NCBI GenBank assembly: GCA_003611805.1 | Contig: RAYM01000040.1 | Location: forward strand, 1-64,000 | Source: a bacterium 1xD42-87 | GTDB lineage: Bacteria > Bacillota > Clostridia > Lachnospirales > Lachnospiraceae | Reading direction: 5' to 3' | DNA length: 64,000 bases | The notes under the pieces: generated by a model | The model's database searches: none | What the model was told of the DNA's origin: nothing | Seen by the model: the letters and a program-made list of their open reading frames with translations, nothing else | Made by a program: the position numbers and the translations under genes | Part shown: positions 17,282 to 26,828 of the stretch, one piece after another | Position numbering within the stretch: position 1 is the first letter of the stretch | How the letters are laid out: each line of letters starts with the position of its first letter

Positions 17282-19663
17282 GTGAGAGGGATGAAGACGG
17301 GGAAGCGAATTGCGGCGTGGCTGCTGGCGTTTGCGCTGACAGCGGGGGCGCTGGCCGGGTGCGGCGGAACAGCCGGCGAGGGCGGCGCGGCAGACAGCAC
17401 AGCAGACGGCGGGGGGCAGCAGGGCGAAAACCACGGCACTGCTATGGGGCGTTATGTGGAGAAGGGTGTGGAGCTGAACGGCAGCGCCCTCACTGACTGG
17501 AACAGCAGGCTGTTTAAGCAGGAGGACGGCAGTTTTCTTCTGGCTGATAACAGCGGGTTCATACTGCGCTCCACAGACAATGGCGCGAGCTGGACAAAGG
17601 CAGATGTGCCGTGGCTTGAAAAAATGAAAACGGAAAATAAGTATATCTTAACCATGGCGATCGGTCTGGACGGGACGGCTGCCGTGGTATGGACGGAGCC
17701 TGAGGAGGGAACAGAGGACAGTGGCAACGGTGTACAGCTTAAGATGGACATGCAGCTGACGCTCATCAAGCCCGACGGCACGGAAATTCCGGTGGAAATG
17801 AAGCTGGGAGAGGATGAATGGTGGATTAATGCGGTGTACATTTCTGACGACGGGAGGATTTTTGCCACCGCGTCGGGAGCAAATCTGTATGAGGTGAAGG
17901 AGGACGGCAGCAGCGAAAAATACCTGACGATAGACGGCTACAGCATTGATCTGGTGCAGTTTCACGGCAGCTGCATGATTCTGGACGGGTACAATGTGGA
18001 TGTGCCGCTCATCTACGACATGGAAACAAAAGAATATATAGAGGATGAAGTGCTGGCGGAGTTTGTGAGGGAAAACTTCCAGAACAGGGACAGTTATGCG
18101 GGGAAAAGTCATGACCTGTTCCTTATCTCCGGGGGAGACGACGCCATTTATCTTGCAGGGAAGACGGGGGTATTCCGGCATGTCCTGGGCGGAAGCGCCA
18201 TGGAGCAGGTGATAGACGGGAGCCTGAACATTTTGGGGAACCCTGCGTACAAGATAATGGATATGATGGTGGCAAATAACGATGAGTTTCTGATGGTCCT
18301 TACGGGAGAGCGGATGACGCGCTTCGTCTATGATCCGAATGTGCCTTCCAGACCGGAGGAAAAGCTGCAGGTGTGGAGCTTGGAGGACGAGGCGGTGATC
18401 CGCCAGGCAATCAGCAAGTATCAGAAAGATAATCCGGCGGTTTATGTGGAGTATGAGATCGGACTTGCGGGAAATTCCATGACAAGGGAGGATGCCATCA
18501 AGAACCTGAATACGCGCACCATGGCGGGAAAAGGACCGGATGTGCTTGTTTTGGATAATATGCCGTTAGACTCTTACATAGAGAAAGGCATTCTCATGGA
18601 TATTGCGCCCCTTCTGGACAGCATGAGTGGTGAGGGAGCAGTATTTCCAAATATTGTGGACGCGCTTAGAGGCGACGGGCATGTGTACGCGGTTCCCTGT
18701 AGAATGCAGCTTCCGTATGTGTGCGGAAAAAAGAGTGATATTAACAGAATGACGGGACTGTCAGAAGTGGCAGAGGAAATGGAATTGATGCGGGAGAATG
18801 ATCCGGACGCTTACCTTATGAGCGTTCCGTCGGCGAAAGGTATTATGCGCATCTTTTCTCCGGCATGTGTTCCGGCATGGCGGACAGAGGAAGGTTCGCT
18901 CGACACAGAGGCGGTTTCCGATTTCCTGACACAGATGAAGCGGATGTACGATGCGCAGATAAACGGTATTCCGGAAGAGGGAGTGCAGACATATGAGGCT
19001 GATAAAAGTTATTATCAGGAATTTGAGAGTTCGGACGGGGAAACATTGGAGGACTCTGATGAGATAAGGACGCGGCATGAGGCGATTCATCTGCTGGGTG
19101 GAAGACGCCAGTTTGTGGCGGGCGCTGTAGAAGATGTATGGGAATACAACAGCCAGTTATCCGTTTCGAAGATGGAAGGTTTTGCGGATTATGTGAGTGT
19201 TCCCATGGAAGGTCAGTGCAGCAGCGTATTCTGGGCAAGGACGCTTCTGGGGATCAATGCATCCTCCAAAAGCAGTGAACAGGCGCAGGCTTTCCTGAAA
19301 ATCGCGCTTGGAGACGAGATACAGAAAGAAGTTCTGAATGGTTTTCCTGTGACAGAGAAAGCGATACGGGACATTTATGAGAAACAGAGGGTTGTTTACA
19401 AGGACAACGATTATGTTTCAGGGCAGGGCGGCACCTATAATCTGGACGAGGAGGAGATTATTATGCTGATCCGAGTGCCGGATGAACCGGAAATAAATGC
19501 GCTGATCGCGTGGATCCAATCTTTGGATACCGCTTATGTGGAGGACAAAACCTTTGAAAATGTCGTCTACGAGGAAGGCGAACGATATATCAGGGGCGAT
19601 AAGAGCCTTGAGGAAGTGCTGGGCTCAATTGAGACAAGGGTTGGCATTTATCTGGCAGAGTAA
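17282..19663 (+). CDS. large extracellular solute-binding lipoprotein
   Basis: This 793-aa protein has a lipoprotein signal (RIAAWLLAFALTAGALAGC, lipobox cysteine at about residue 26), so it is predicted to sit on the outer face of the membrane. GTG 17282 is chosen because GGAGGGG lies 7 bp upstream; ATG 17291 is an internal alternative. Residues about 60-330 look like beta-propeller-type sensor sequence (FKQEDGSFLLADNSGFILRS). From about residue 360 the family 1 solute-binding fold is visible (GKGPDVLVLDNMPLDSYIEK, GILMDIAPLLD). No permease genes are adjacent, so it may be an orphan binding or sensing protein. Confidence 0.7.
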   Translation: MRGMKTGKRIAAWLLAFALTAGALAGCGGTAGEGGAADSTADGGGQQGENHGTAMGRYVEKGVELNGSALTDWNSRLFKQEDGSFLLADNSGFILRSTDNGASWTKADVPWLEKMKTENKYILTMAIGLDGTAAVVWTEPEEGTEDSGNGVQLKMDMQLTLIKPDGTEIPVEMKLGEDEWWINAVYISDDGRIFATASGANLYEVKEDGSSEKYLTIDGYSIDLVQFHGSCMILDGYNVDVPLIYDMETKEYIEDEVLAEFVRENFQNRDSYAGKSHDLFLISGGDDAIYLAGKTGVFRHVLGGSAMEQVIDGSLNILGNPAYKIMDMMVANNDEFLMVLTGERMTRFVYDPNVPSRPEEKLQVWSLEDEAVIRQAISKYQKDNPAVYVEYEIGLAGNSMTREDAIKNLNTRTMAGKGPDVLVLDNMPLDSYIEKGILMDIAPLLDSMSGEGAVFPNIVDALRGDGHVYAVPCRMQLPYVCGKKSDINRMTGLSEVAEEMELMRENDPDAYLMSVPSAKGIMRIFSPACVPAWRTEEGSLDTEAVSDFLTQMKRMYDAQINGIPEEGVQTYEADKSYYQEFESSDGETLEDSDEIRTRHEAIHLLGGRRQFVAGAVEDVWEYNSQLSVSKMEGFADYVSVPMEGQCSSVFWARTLLGINASSKSSEQAQAFLKIALGDEIQKEVLNGFPVTEKAIRDIYEKQRVVYKDNDYVSGQGGTYNLDEEEIIMLIRVPDEPEINALIAWIQSLDTAYVEDKTFENVVYEEGERYIRGDKSLEEVLGSIETRVGIYLAE

Positions 19664-19669
19664 TTTTTC

Positions 19670-19690
19670 GGAAAGGCTTTCCTCTTTTTC
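19670..19690 (+). terminator. weak terminator after the solute-binding gene
   Basis: GGAAA, GGC, TTTCC, then CTCTTTTTCC. The stem is short. A -10-like TATAAT follows at 19701-19706, probably serving the EAL gene. Confidence 0.4.
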
Positions 19691-19736
19691 CGTAATTTGG
19701 TATAATGTAGTTGCCGCAAAAGAAAGACGTAGCACC

Positions 19737-19760
19737 GTCGCAGACAAAACAGTCTGCGAC
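19737..19760. promoter_or_regulatory. 9-bp perfect hairpin in the EAL gene leader
   Basis: GTCGCAGAC, loop AAAACA, GTCTGCGAC. It lies between the TATAAT at 19701 and the EAL start, so it should be transcribed. The surrounding sequence does not match the GEMM-I c-di-GMP riboswitch core. Confidence 0.5.
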
Positions 19761-19814
19761 AGGAACGGCGTTTGTTTTTCTTGCGAGCCGCATGGGCAAT
19801 TACAGGGGAATGTT

Positions 19815-21740
19815 ATGGGGAAAAGTCTGAGTTTTGATATAGCGGCGCTTCTGATTCTGTCGCTGCTTTTGGTTTCGTGCATAGTGAGGAAAATGACCAG
19901 TGGTACGCCTAACCGGCTGTTTCTGGCATTTATATCTTTCAATCTGTTTGCAACGGTCTTTGATATCTTGGCGGTGGCGCTGGACAATGCGTCCAGCACG
20001 AACCTGCCCGCGCTGTATGCGGCGCATTTGGGATATTTAATCATACATAATTTTACAGTGCCAGTGTATGTGTTATTTGTTATCAGTCTCACTGACACTT
20101 GGCATAAGATCAGGAAGAGCTTTTGGATTCAGTTTGTGCTGTGGGCGCCTTTTTCGATAGTTTTTGCGGCGCTGCTCTCCAATCCGTTCACGAAGAAAAT
20201 GTTTCTGGTGGATGAAGGGTATCAGCGGGGGGAATGGTTCTTCCTGATTTATATTGCAGTTGCGGTTTATGCGGTTTTTGTCATCGGATATATGGTTCGG
20301 TATCGGAGGTTGGTAGAGCGTTCCAAAATTATTGCGGTTATGTCCTATATACCGATCGGTGTCGGAGCCATGCTGATTCAGATGGTGTCTCCCTCGACGC
20401 TGGTGGAAATGTTCAGCGCGGCGGTCAGCCTGCTTCTCATGAGCGTGGGCGTTCAGAAGCCGGAGGAGATCGTGGATTCGGATACGCAGTTTATGAAGTA
20501 CAGCGCCTATGCCACGGATATGAAGAGGAATTACAGAAACGAAAAGCATGTGGATGTGGTCATGCTAAATCTCGGCAGCTTTTCATCCATCAATGCCATG
20601 ATGGGATACGATTTTTCCATGCTTGTATTGAATGATGTGGTGGCAAGAATACGCAAGGTCAATAAGCTTCTGTACAACAAAGGGGAGCTGTATTATCTGG
20701 ACCGGGGGCGGTTTCGTATGGTGTTTGATGAGAAGCACCGGGAAAAGGCAGCCCAGGCGGCGGAACTGCTGGTGGAGAGTCTGAAGGAGAAGTCGGATTT
20801 CAATAATTTGGACGTGAGTCTGAATCCTTTTGTAATACTGGCAAGCTGTCCGGAAGAGATTCCTGATTTCAAAACGCTTATGACTTTCGGTACGGATTTC
20901 CACGAGAAGCTCAAGTACGAGGGGCGCGTCATGCACGTGCAGGAGGTCTATCATAAAGGGCTTTTTGAAATTCAGAAAAACATTGACCAGATCATTGAGG
21001 AAGCGCTGGAGTTTCACAGATTCCAGGTGTACTACCAGCCGATCTATTCGATTGAAAAGGGGAGATTTATCTCCGCGGAAGCGCTGCTCCGGCTGTTTGA
21101 CCCAGCTTACGGTTTTATTTCGCCGGAGATTCTTGTCACGGCAGCGGAGAGAAGCGGCGCGATTCACAGGATTGGGGATTATGTGCTGGAGGAGGTCTGC
21201 AAATTTATTGCCAGTGAGGAATTTAAAAAACTAGGATTGGAGTATATAGAAGTCAATCTGTCGGTGACTCAGTGTATGCGTGTCAATCTGGCGGAAAAAG
21301 TGATGTCGATTATGGGCAGATACCGGGTATCATCCGAACTGATCAATCTGGAGATCACGGAGACGGCGGCAAGTCATACGCAGGAAGTTATGGCGGAGAA
21401 TCTGAACAAGCTGACGAGGGCGGGTATTTCGTTCTCACTGGATGACTATGGGACAGGCTATTCCAATATTAAGCGTGTGATCCAGCTTCCGCTGAAAATC
21501 ATTAAACTGGATAAGTCGTTTGTGGATGATCAAGACAATCCTAAGATGCGGGTGGTTCTTAAGAACACGGTGGCAATGCTCAAGGATATGGAGATGGAGA
21601 TTGTGGTGGAAGGAATCGAGACACAGGAGATGCTGGATTTCTTTACGGAATTACAGTGCGACTTTATTCAGGGATACTTTTTCTCCAAGCCGCTGCCGAA
21701 GCCCGAGTTTATTAATTTCCTGAAATCTCAGACAGAATAA
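19815..21740 (+). CDS. membrane EAL-domain c-di-GMP phosphodiesterase
   Basis: This 641-aa protein starts with about seven membrane segments (residues 5-210), like the 7TM module of histidine kinases. Next comes a degenerate GGDEF domain (about 230-370), in which the signature position reads YYLDRGRF instead of GGDEF, so cyclase activity is not expected. The EAL domain (about 385-635) keeps SAEALLRL, the asparagine in EVNLSVTQ, ITETAAS, DDYGTGYSN, KLDKSFV and VVEGIET, so it should hydrolyse c-di-GMP. The start follows AGGGGAATGTT. A much longer upstream frame overlaps the previous gene and is not used. Confidence 0.85.
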   Translation: MGKSLSFDIAALLILSLLLVSCIVRKMTSGTPNRLFLAFISFNLFATVFDILAVALDNASSTNLPALYAAHLGYLIIHNFTVPVYVLFVISLTDTWHKIRKSFWIQFVLWAPFSIVFAALLSNPFTKKMFLVDEGYQRGEWFFLIYIAVAVYAVFVIGYMVRYRRLVERSKIIAVMSYIPIGVGAMLIQMVSPSTLVEMFSAAVSLLLMSVGVQKPEEIVDSDTQFMKYSAYATDMKRNYRNEKHVDVVMLNLGSFSSINAMMGYDFSMLVLNDVVARIRKVNKLLYNKGELYYLDRGRFRMVFDEKHREKAAQAAELLVESLKEKSDFNNLDVSLNPFVILASCPEEIPDFKTLMTFGTDFHEKLKYEGRVMHVQEVYHKGLFEIQKNIDQIIEEALEFHRFQVYYQPIYSIEKGRFISAEALLRLFDPAYGFISPEILVTAAERSGAIHRIGDYVLEEVCKFIASEEFKKLGLEYIEVNLSVTQCMRVNLAEKVMSIMGRYRVSSELINLEITETAASHTQEVMAENLNKLTRAGISFSLDDYGTGYSNIKRVIQLPLKIIKLDKSFVDDQDNPKMRVVLKNTVAMLKDMEMEIVVEGIETQEMLDFFTELQCDFIQGYFFSKPLPKPEFINFLKSQTE

Positions 21741-21750
21741 AAACAGACCA

Positions 21751-21779
21751 TTGCATTTCAGGCGGGAGAATGCTAAGAT
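21751..21779 (+). promoter_or_regulatory. promoter for the bmpA-like gene
   Basis: TTGCAT, 17-bp spacer, TAAGAT, about 50 bp before the bmpA-like start. Confidence 0.6.
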
Positions 21780-21828
21780 AAATGCGTTGCAGCAACTAAG
21801 TTGTGTATGTACGGAATGGAGGAGAACT

Positions 21829-23058
21829 ATGAAAAAGAGAGTAGTGGCAGTGATGCTTGCGGCGGCAATGGTATGTTCCCTTGCGGCATGCGGCGGCAGT
21901 GAGTCAGCGGCGCCTGAGGCGGTGCAGGAGAGTGCGGAGGAGGAAGCTCCCGCAGAGGATGCGGCGGAGACAGAAGCAGAACCGGCAGAGGATGCGGCGG
22001 AGACTCCCGCGGCGGAAGATGAGACGGCGGCAGGGCTTAAGATTGCGATCGTATCCAGCCCTTCGGGTGTGGACGACGGTTCCTTTAACCAGGATAACTA
22101 CAATGGGATTCTTTCTTTTATTGAGAACCATCCCGAAAGTACGGTGACACCGGTGCAGGAGCCGACAGGCGATGTGGCGGCAGCCGTACAGGCAGTGGCA
22201 GACATCGTGGCGGATTATGATGTGATTGTCTGCTGCGGGTTCCAGTTTGCGGGAATCACCAGCATTGCGCAGGAAAATCCGGATGTGAAGTTTGTGCTGG
22301 TTGACACGTTCCCGTCCGATGCGGATGGCAATGAAGCCGAGGTTGACAATATTTATGCGATGCAGTTTGCGGAGCAGGAGTCAGGCTTTTTCGCGGGCAT
22401 GGCGGCGGCGCTGGAGACGAAATCCAACAAGGTGTCTGTGGTGAATGGTATCGCTTACCCCTCTAATGTGAATTACCAGTACGGTTTTGAGTGCGGCGTG
22501 AAATATATCAACGAGACGGAAGGAAAGTCTGTGGAGGTTGTGGAGCTTCCCTCTTATGCGGGCACGGATGTGACCGGTGCGAATGTGGGAGGTAACTATG
22601 TAGGTTCTTTCGCTGACGAGGCGACCGGCAAGGTTGTCGGCAACGCGCTGATTGCTGAGGGTGTAGATATTATCTTTGTGGCGGCAGGCGCATCCGGGAA
22701 CGGTGTCCTCACGGCTGTGAAGGAGGCTGACGGCGTTTACTTTATCGGCTGTGACGTGGATCAGTATGACGATGGCGCAAACGGGGATGCCAATGTGGTT
22801 CTGACTTCTGCGGTAAAGGTGATGCATCTGAATGTGGAGCGCGCGCTGGAGGCGGTTACGGATGGCAGCTTTAAGGGCGGAAATGTGGTACTGCAGGCTG
22901 ACACGGATTCCACGGGATATATCAATGCGGATGGAAGAAACCAGCTCTCGGCGGATTCCATTAAAAAGATGGACGAGGCTTACGAGGCGATCAAGGGTGG
23001 CACGATTGTTCCCGCCGCAAACTTCAACGGCATCACGCCGGATGATTTCAGCTGGTAG
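21829..23058 (+). CDS. BMP-family (nucleoside) substrate-binding lipoprotein
   Basis: This 409-aa protein has a signal peptide with lipobox (MLAAAMVCSLAACGG), a low-complexity Glu/Ala linker (residues about 27-68), then the BMP fold: IAIVSSPSGVDDGSFNQDNY, NPDVKFVLVDT, AEQESGFFAGMAAALE and FIGCDVDQYDDG. The family binds nucleosides or purines for ABC importers. The start follows ATGGAGGAGAACT. A strong terminator separates it from the ATPase gene, which probably allows excess binding protein over transporter, as is common in such operons. Confidence 0.85.
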   Translation: MKKRVVAVMLAAAMVCSLAACGGSESAAPEAVQESAEEEAPAEDAAETEAEPAEDAAETPAAEDETAAGLKIAIVSSPSGVDDGSFNQDNYNGILSFIENHPESTVTPVQEPTGDVAAAVQAVADIVADYDVIVCCGFQFAGITSIAQENPDVKFVLVDTFPSDADGNEAEVDNIYAMQFAEQESGFFAGMAAALETKSNKVSVVNGIAYPSNVNYQYGFECGVKYINETEGKSVEVVELPSYAGTDVTGANVGGNYVGSFADEATGKVVGNALIAEGVDIIFVAAGASGNGVLTAVKEADGVYFIGCDVDQYDDGANGDANVVLTSAVKVMHLNVERALEAVTDGSFKGGNVVLQADTDSTGYINADGRNQLSADSIKKMDEAYEAIKGGTIVPAANFNGITPDDFSW

Positions 23059-23114
23059 GAAACAGGGCAGGCGGCGATTCGCCGTTTGGGTAAATGAAAT
23101 AGGAAGTAAGATCC

Positions 23115-23146
23115 GGGCTGCGGGAATTTCACCGCAGCCCTTTTTT
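23115..23146 (+). terminator. strong intrinsic terminator after bmpA-like gene
   Basis: GGGCTGCGG, loop GAATTTCA, CCGCAGCCC, then T6: a perfect 9-bp stem. Confidence 0.9.
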
Positions 23147-23167
23147 CGCGCATAAGCAGAGCCAGAA
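23147..23167. repeat. dispersed repeat CGCGCATAAGCAGAG copy 1
   Basis: Follows the terminator T run directly. The same motif follows the rplQ terminator at 52127 and recurs at 52247. Confidence 0.7.
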
Positions 23168-23191
23168 ATCGACAGAGGCAGAACTCGTATC

Positions 23192-23220
23192 TTGCGGGAT
23201 AACTGACTTTGCCGTATACT
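23192..23220 (+). promoter_or_regulatory. promoter for the nucleoside ABC operon
   Basis: TTGCGG, 17-bp spacer, TATACT, 41 bp before the ATPase start. It would allow transport genes to be expressed independently of bmpA. Confidence 0.55.
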
Positions 23221-23260
23221 ATAGACAGATACTGGTTACAGGAGAGGGCAGGGATCACAT

Positions 23261-24805
23261 ATGTCTGACTATATCATTGAGATGAATCATATTACGAAAC
23301 GCTTTCCGGGCATTGTAGCGAACGATGACGTTTCCATCCAGGTGAAGAAAGGGGAGATATATGCCCTTCTGGGAGAGAACGGCGCGGGCAAGTCTACACT
23401 CATGAGTATGCTGTTCGGCATGTACGAGCCGGACGAGGGGGAGATCATCATCCGCGGAGAGAAGGTGAAGATTGAGTCCCCCAATCATGCGACCAGGCTG
23501 AATATCGGCATGGTGCATCAGCATTTTAAGCTGGTGAGCAACTATACCATAGCAGAGAATATCGTTATGGGGATGGAGCCGGTCAAAAAAACCTTTGGCA
23601 TTTTTAAGACACTGGATCAGAAGAGGGCAAATGAGGAGATCCGGGCTTTGTCTGAGAAATTTGGTCTTGAGGTGGATCCCACCAAGGTGATTGAAAATAT
23701 CAATGTCTCCATGCAGCAGCGAGTGGAAATATTAAAGATGCTGTACCGGGAGGCGGAGATTTTGATTTTTGATGAGCCGACGGCAGTGCTGACACCGCAG
23801 GAAATCGAGTTCCTTCTGGAGATCATAGAGAGTCTGCGCAGGGATGGAAAGACGATTATCCTGATTACACACAAGCTGGAGGAAATCAAGAAAATTGCTG
23901 ACCGCTGTGCGATCCTCTGCAGGGGAAAGCTGATCGATGTGCTGGATGTGAAAAAGACGGACACGAAGACGATGGCAAACCTGATGGTTGGCAGGGAAGT
24001 GAATTTTTCAGTGGACAAGCCTGCGCCGGAGTTTGGCAGGGAAATTCTGAAGGTAGAGCATCTGACGGTGCAGAATGAGGATAAATTTGAGGTGGTGAAG
24101 GATGTCAGCTTTTCTGTGCGCGGCGGGGAGATTTTCGCAGTGGCAGGCGTCTCCGGGAATGGGCAGGTGGAGCTGGCTGATGCGGTGGCAGGGCTTTTAA
24201 AACCCTCCCATGGAAGGATACTTTTAAATGGCAAAGATATTACGCAGGCTTCCATTCGGAGCCGGAATCTGGAAGGCATTTCCTATATCCCGGAGGACAG
24301 GCAGAATGTGGGTCTGGTGATGGATCTGTCCCTGTCGGACAATCTGGCGCTGAAGAATTATTTCCAGCCGCCCTTTTCAAACGGTTCTATGATAGCGGGA
24401 GACGAGTTTGTCAGATACAGCGACGAGCTGATTAAAAAATATGACATCAGAAGCGGGCAGGGGAGCGGGACGATTGTGCGTTCCATGAGCGGAGGCAACC
24501 AGCAGAAGGCAATCATTGCCAGAGAGATCGAGCTGGATTCCTCTCTTCTGATTTTCGTTCAGCCTACCAGAGGACTGGATATCGGGGCTATCGAGAAAAT
24601 TCACCGGCAGATTGTGGAGCAGCGAAGTAGGGGCAAGGCTGTCCTGCTGATTTCACTGGAACTGGATGAGGTGATGAATCTTGCTGATACAATCGGCGTT
24701 ATTTACAATGGGAAGATAGAGAAGATCGCCGATGCAAAAACGCTGACACCCGGAGAGGTCGGGGAGTTTATGATGGGAGTGGGAGGTCGCCATGAAAAAG
24801 CATGA
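23261..24805 (+). CDS. nucleoside ABC transporter ATPase (NupO-like)
   Basis: This 514-aa protein fuses two ABC domains, as in carbohydrate/nucleoside importers of the YufO/NupO type. The first has Walker A GENGAGKST, Walker B LIFDEPTAVLTP and switch histidine region LITHKLEE. Its signature region (NINVSMQQRVEIL) is degenerate. The second has a degenerate Walker A (GVSGNGQVEL), signature MSGGNQQK and Walker B region LLIFVQPTRGLD, a usual arrangement for the family. It overlaps the next gene by 14 bp, showing one operon. Confidence 0.85.
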   Translation: MSDYIIEMNHITKRFPGIVANDDVSIQVKKGEIYALLGENGAGKSTLMSMLFGMYEPDEGEIIIRGEKVKIESPNHATRLNIGMVHQHFKLVSNYTIAENIVMGMEPVKKTFGIFKTLDQKRANEEIRALSEKFGLEVDPTKVIENINVSMQQRVEILKMLYREAEILIFDEPTAVLTPQEIEFLLEIIESLRRDGKTIILITHKLEEIKKIADRCAILCRGKLIDVLDVKKTDTKTMANLMVGREVNFSVDKPAPEFGREILKVEHLTVQNEDKFEVVKDVSFSVRGGEIFAVAGVSGNGQVELADAVAGLLKPSHGRILLNGKDITQASIRSRNLEGISYIPEDRQNVGLVMDLSLSDNLALKNYFQPPFSNGSMIAGDEFVRYSDELIKKYDIRSGQGSGTIVRSMSGGNQQKAIIAREIELDSSLLIFVQPTRGLDIGAIEKIHRQIVEQRSRGKAVLLISLELDEVMNLADTIGVIYNGKIEKIADAKTLTPGEVGEFMMGVGGRHEKA

Positions 24806-25856
24806 TTGGATACCGTTTTTTACGGTTTTCTTAAGTCTGATTCTGGGAATTGTGGTGATAGCGATGCTCGGGAAGAATCCGTTTCTGGCATATTATAATC
24901 TGCTGCAGGGATCGGGACTTGCGCCGAAGGCATCCTACGCAGGGCACAAGGGGATGATTACGGATTTTACCAGTTTTTTGAATGCGCTCACGCCGATGCT
25001 TCTGGCATCGCTCTCGGTTCTGATTGCATTGAAAGCCGGGCTGTTCAATATCGGTGTCTCGGGACAGATGCTGGCGGCAGCATTTGTGGCTACGGTTCTG
25101 GTAGGCTATTCCGAGCTGCCCGCTGTGCTGGCGAAGCCGCTTGTCATTCTGATCGGACTGACGGTGGGGGCTCTTGTGGGCGGACTGGTCGGTTTTCTGC
25201 GGCATCGGTTCAATATCAATGAGGTGGTGTCCACCATTATGTGCAATTACATAGTGCAGTATGTGGTCAGTTTCTTTATCAATGTATTTTTTGTAGATCC
25301 GGTGTCGAGGCAGTCCAAAAATATCGGCGCGGCTGCAAGGCTGACGCTTGTGGACGTGACGGTGGGCGATTACAAGATGGATATTCCGCTGGGGATTGTT
25401 GTGGCGGCTATAGCAGTTGCTGCCACGGTCTTTCTGCTTGGGAAGACGACACTGGGATTTGAGATCAAGGCAGTGGGGAGTGGCAGCCGGGCGGCGGAGT
25501 ACGCCGGCATCCGCGTGGGACGGACGAGAGTGCTTGCGATGATGCTGTCGGGCGGTGCGGCAGGTCTTGCGGGAGTGACCTATTATCTGGGATATTTTTC
25601 CTCTATGCAGCCGAGAGTGCTTGCGAGCACGGGATATGACGCGATTGCGGTGGCTTTGCTTGGGAACAGCTCTCCGATAGGCATTATTTTTTCTTCCTTC
25701 CTCATCACCGTGATTTCCAAGGGGAGTACCTACATGAGTTCCACGGCGGGCGTGCAGGCGGAGATGGCGTCGGCACTCACGGGAATCATTCTGTTAATCA
25801 GTGCCTGCGGCGCCTATGTGAGGGAACGATTAGACAGACGGAAGGAGAAGAGATGA
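24792..25856 (+). CDS. nucleoside ABC transporter permease (NupP-like)
   Basis: This 354-aa protein with about nine membrane segments belongs to the BPD_transp_2 group. Visible hallmarks are LKAGLFNIGVSGQMLAAAF and GIRVGRTRVLAMMLSGGAAG, the cytoplasmic coupling loop that meets the ATPase. The start overlaps the ATPase gene and follows GGGAGGTCGCC. It pairs with the next gene to form a heterodimeric channel. Confidence 0.85.
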   Translation: MKKHDWIPFFTVFLSLILGIVVIAMLGKNPFLAYYNLLQGSGLAPKASYAGHKGMITDFTSFLNALTPMLLASLSVLIALKAGLFNIGVSGQMLAAAFVATVLVGYSELPAVLAKPLVILIGLTVGALVGGLVGFLRHRFNINEVVSTIMCNYIVQYVVSFFINVFFVDPVSRQSKNIGAAARLTLVDVTVGDYKMDIPLGIVVAAIAVAATVFLLGKTTLGFEIKAVGSGSRAAEYAGIRVGRTRVLAMMLSGGAAGLAGVTYYLGYFSSMQPRVLASTGYDAIAVALLGNSSPIGIIFSSFLITVISKGSTYMSSTAGVQAEMASALTGIILLISACGAYVRERLDRRKEKR

Positions 25857-25857
25857 T

Positions 25858-26817
25858 ATGAATACGATCATAATTGACGGTTTATCCTTTGCACTTCCGC
25901 TGTTTATCATGGCGATCGGCGGTATATACTGTGAGCGCAGCGGTGTGACGAATCTTGCGATAGAAGGGCTGCAGGGTTTCGGCGCTTTCTGCGGCGCGCT
26001 TTTTGCGGTCTGCATAGCGCCCCGCTTTGCGGGTGATTCGCCGGTACCCTTTTATCTGGCGATGGTGTTTGCTTTTCTCGGCGGTATGCTTTTTTCACTG
26101 CTTCATGCGATGCTGTGTATCCGTTTTAAGGCGAATCAGGTCATCAGCGGCGTGGTCATCAATATTCTGGCTATGTCTTTGACAGAGTTTATGACAAAGC
26201 AGATCAACGCCAGTATTTTTCAGGCGGCTTCCAACAAGTTTGTGCTTGGTGTGTCGGCACGCGTGACTGTGCCGGGAATCTCGTCGGTTCCCGTGCTGGG
26301 GGCGGTCTTTACCAATCTCTACCCCTTTGAGCCTGTGATTGCGCTGATTGCCTTTATCGCCTGGTATGTTCTCTATAAGACACCTTTTGGTCTGCATCTG
26401 AGAGCCTGCGGGGATAATCCTCACGCAGTGGATGCGGCGGGCATTGAAGTGGGGAAGGTACGTTTGGCTGCGGTCATGGTTTCCGGGGCGCTCTCGGGAC
26501 TTGGGGGCATCTGCTTTGCCTACTCCATCTCCGCGAATTTCTCTTCGAATATCTACTCGGGATACGGATATCTGGCAATTGCGGCATTGATTTTTGGCAA
26601 CTGGAAGATTCTTCCTACGCTGGGGGCATGCCTTCTTTTCGGTTTTGCGAGATCGGGCGGATATGAGCTGGTGAAGCTTTTGGAAATGCCCAGCAGCTAT
26701 CAGGATCTGGTTATGGTGCTGCCCTATGTGCTGACGCTTCTGATGCTTGTGTTCTTCGGCAGGAAGAATCATTCTCCGAGGGCGCTCGGCGTTATTTATG
26801 ACAAAGGTGCAAGATAG
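25858..26817 (+). CDS. nucleoside ABC transporter permease (NupQ-like)
   Basis: This 319-aa membrane protein is the second permease. Hallmarks are YCERSGVTNLAIEGLQGFGA and GIEVGKVRLAAVMVSGALSG. It starts 1 bp after the stop of the previous gene, so translation is coupled. With the ATPase, NupP and the BMP lipoprotein it completes an importer probably for purine or pyrimidine nucleosides. Confidence 0.85.
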   Translation: MNTIIIDGLSFALPLFIMAIGGIYCERSGVTNLAIEGLQGFGAFCGALFAVCIAPRFAGDSPVPFYLAMVFAFLGGMLFSLLHAMLCIRFKANQVISGVVINILAMSLTEFMTKQINASIFQAASNKFVLGVSARVTVPGISSVPVLGAVFTNLYPFEPVIALIAFIAWYVLYKTPFGLHLRACGDNPHAVDAAGIEVGKVRLAAVMVSGALSGLGGICFAYSISANFSSNIYSGYGYLAIAALIFGNWKILPTLGACLLFGFARSGGYELVKLLEMPSSYQDLVMVLPYVLTLLMLVFFGRKNHSPRALGVIYDKGAR

Positions 26818-26828
26818 GAGAGACGGTT

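Noticed and set aside
19740..19814. c-di-GMP riboswitch upstream of the EAL gene
   Set aside because: The GEMM-I core residues and tetraloop/receptor pieces are not visible; only a simple hairpin is.
19536..19814. N-terminal extension of the EAL protein overlapping the solute-binding gene
   Set aside because: No ribosome binding site, and the overlapping frame is unrelated; ATG 19815 has a good site and begins a membrane segment.
21890..22030. Repeat expansion in the bmpA-like linker
   Set aside because: The Glu/Ala-rich coding is typical of lipoprotein linkers and is not a perfect DNA repeat.
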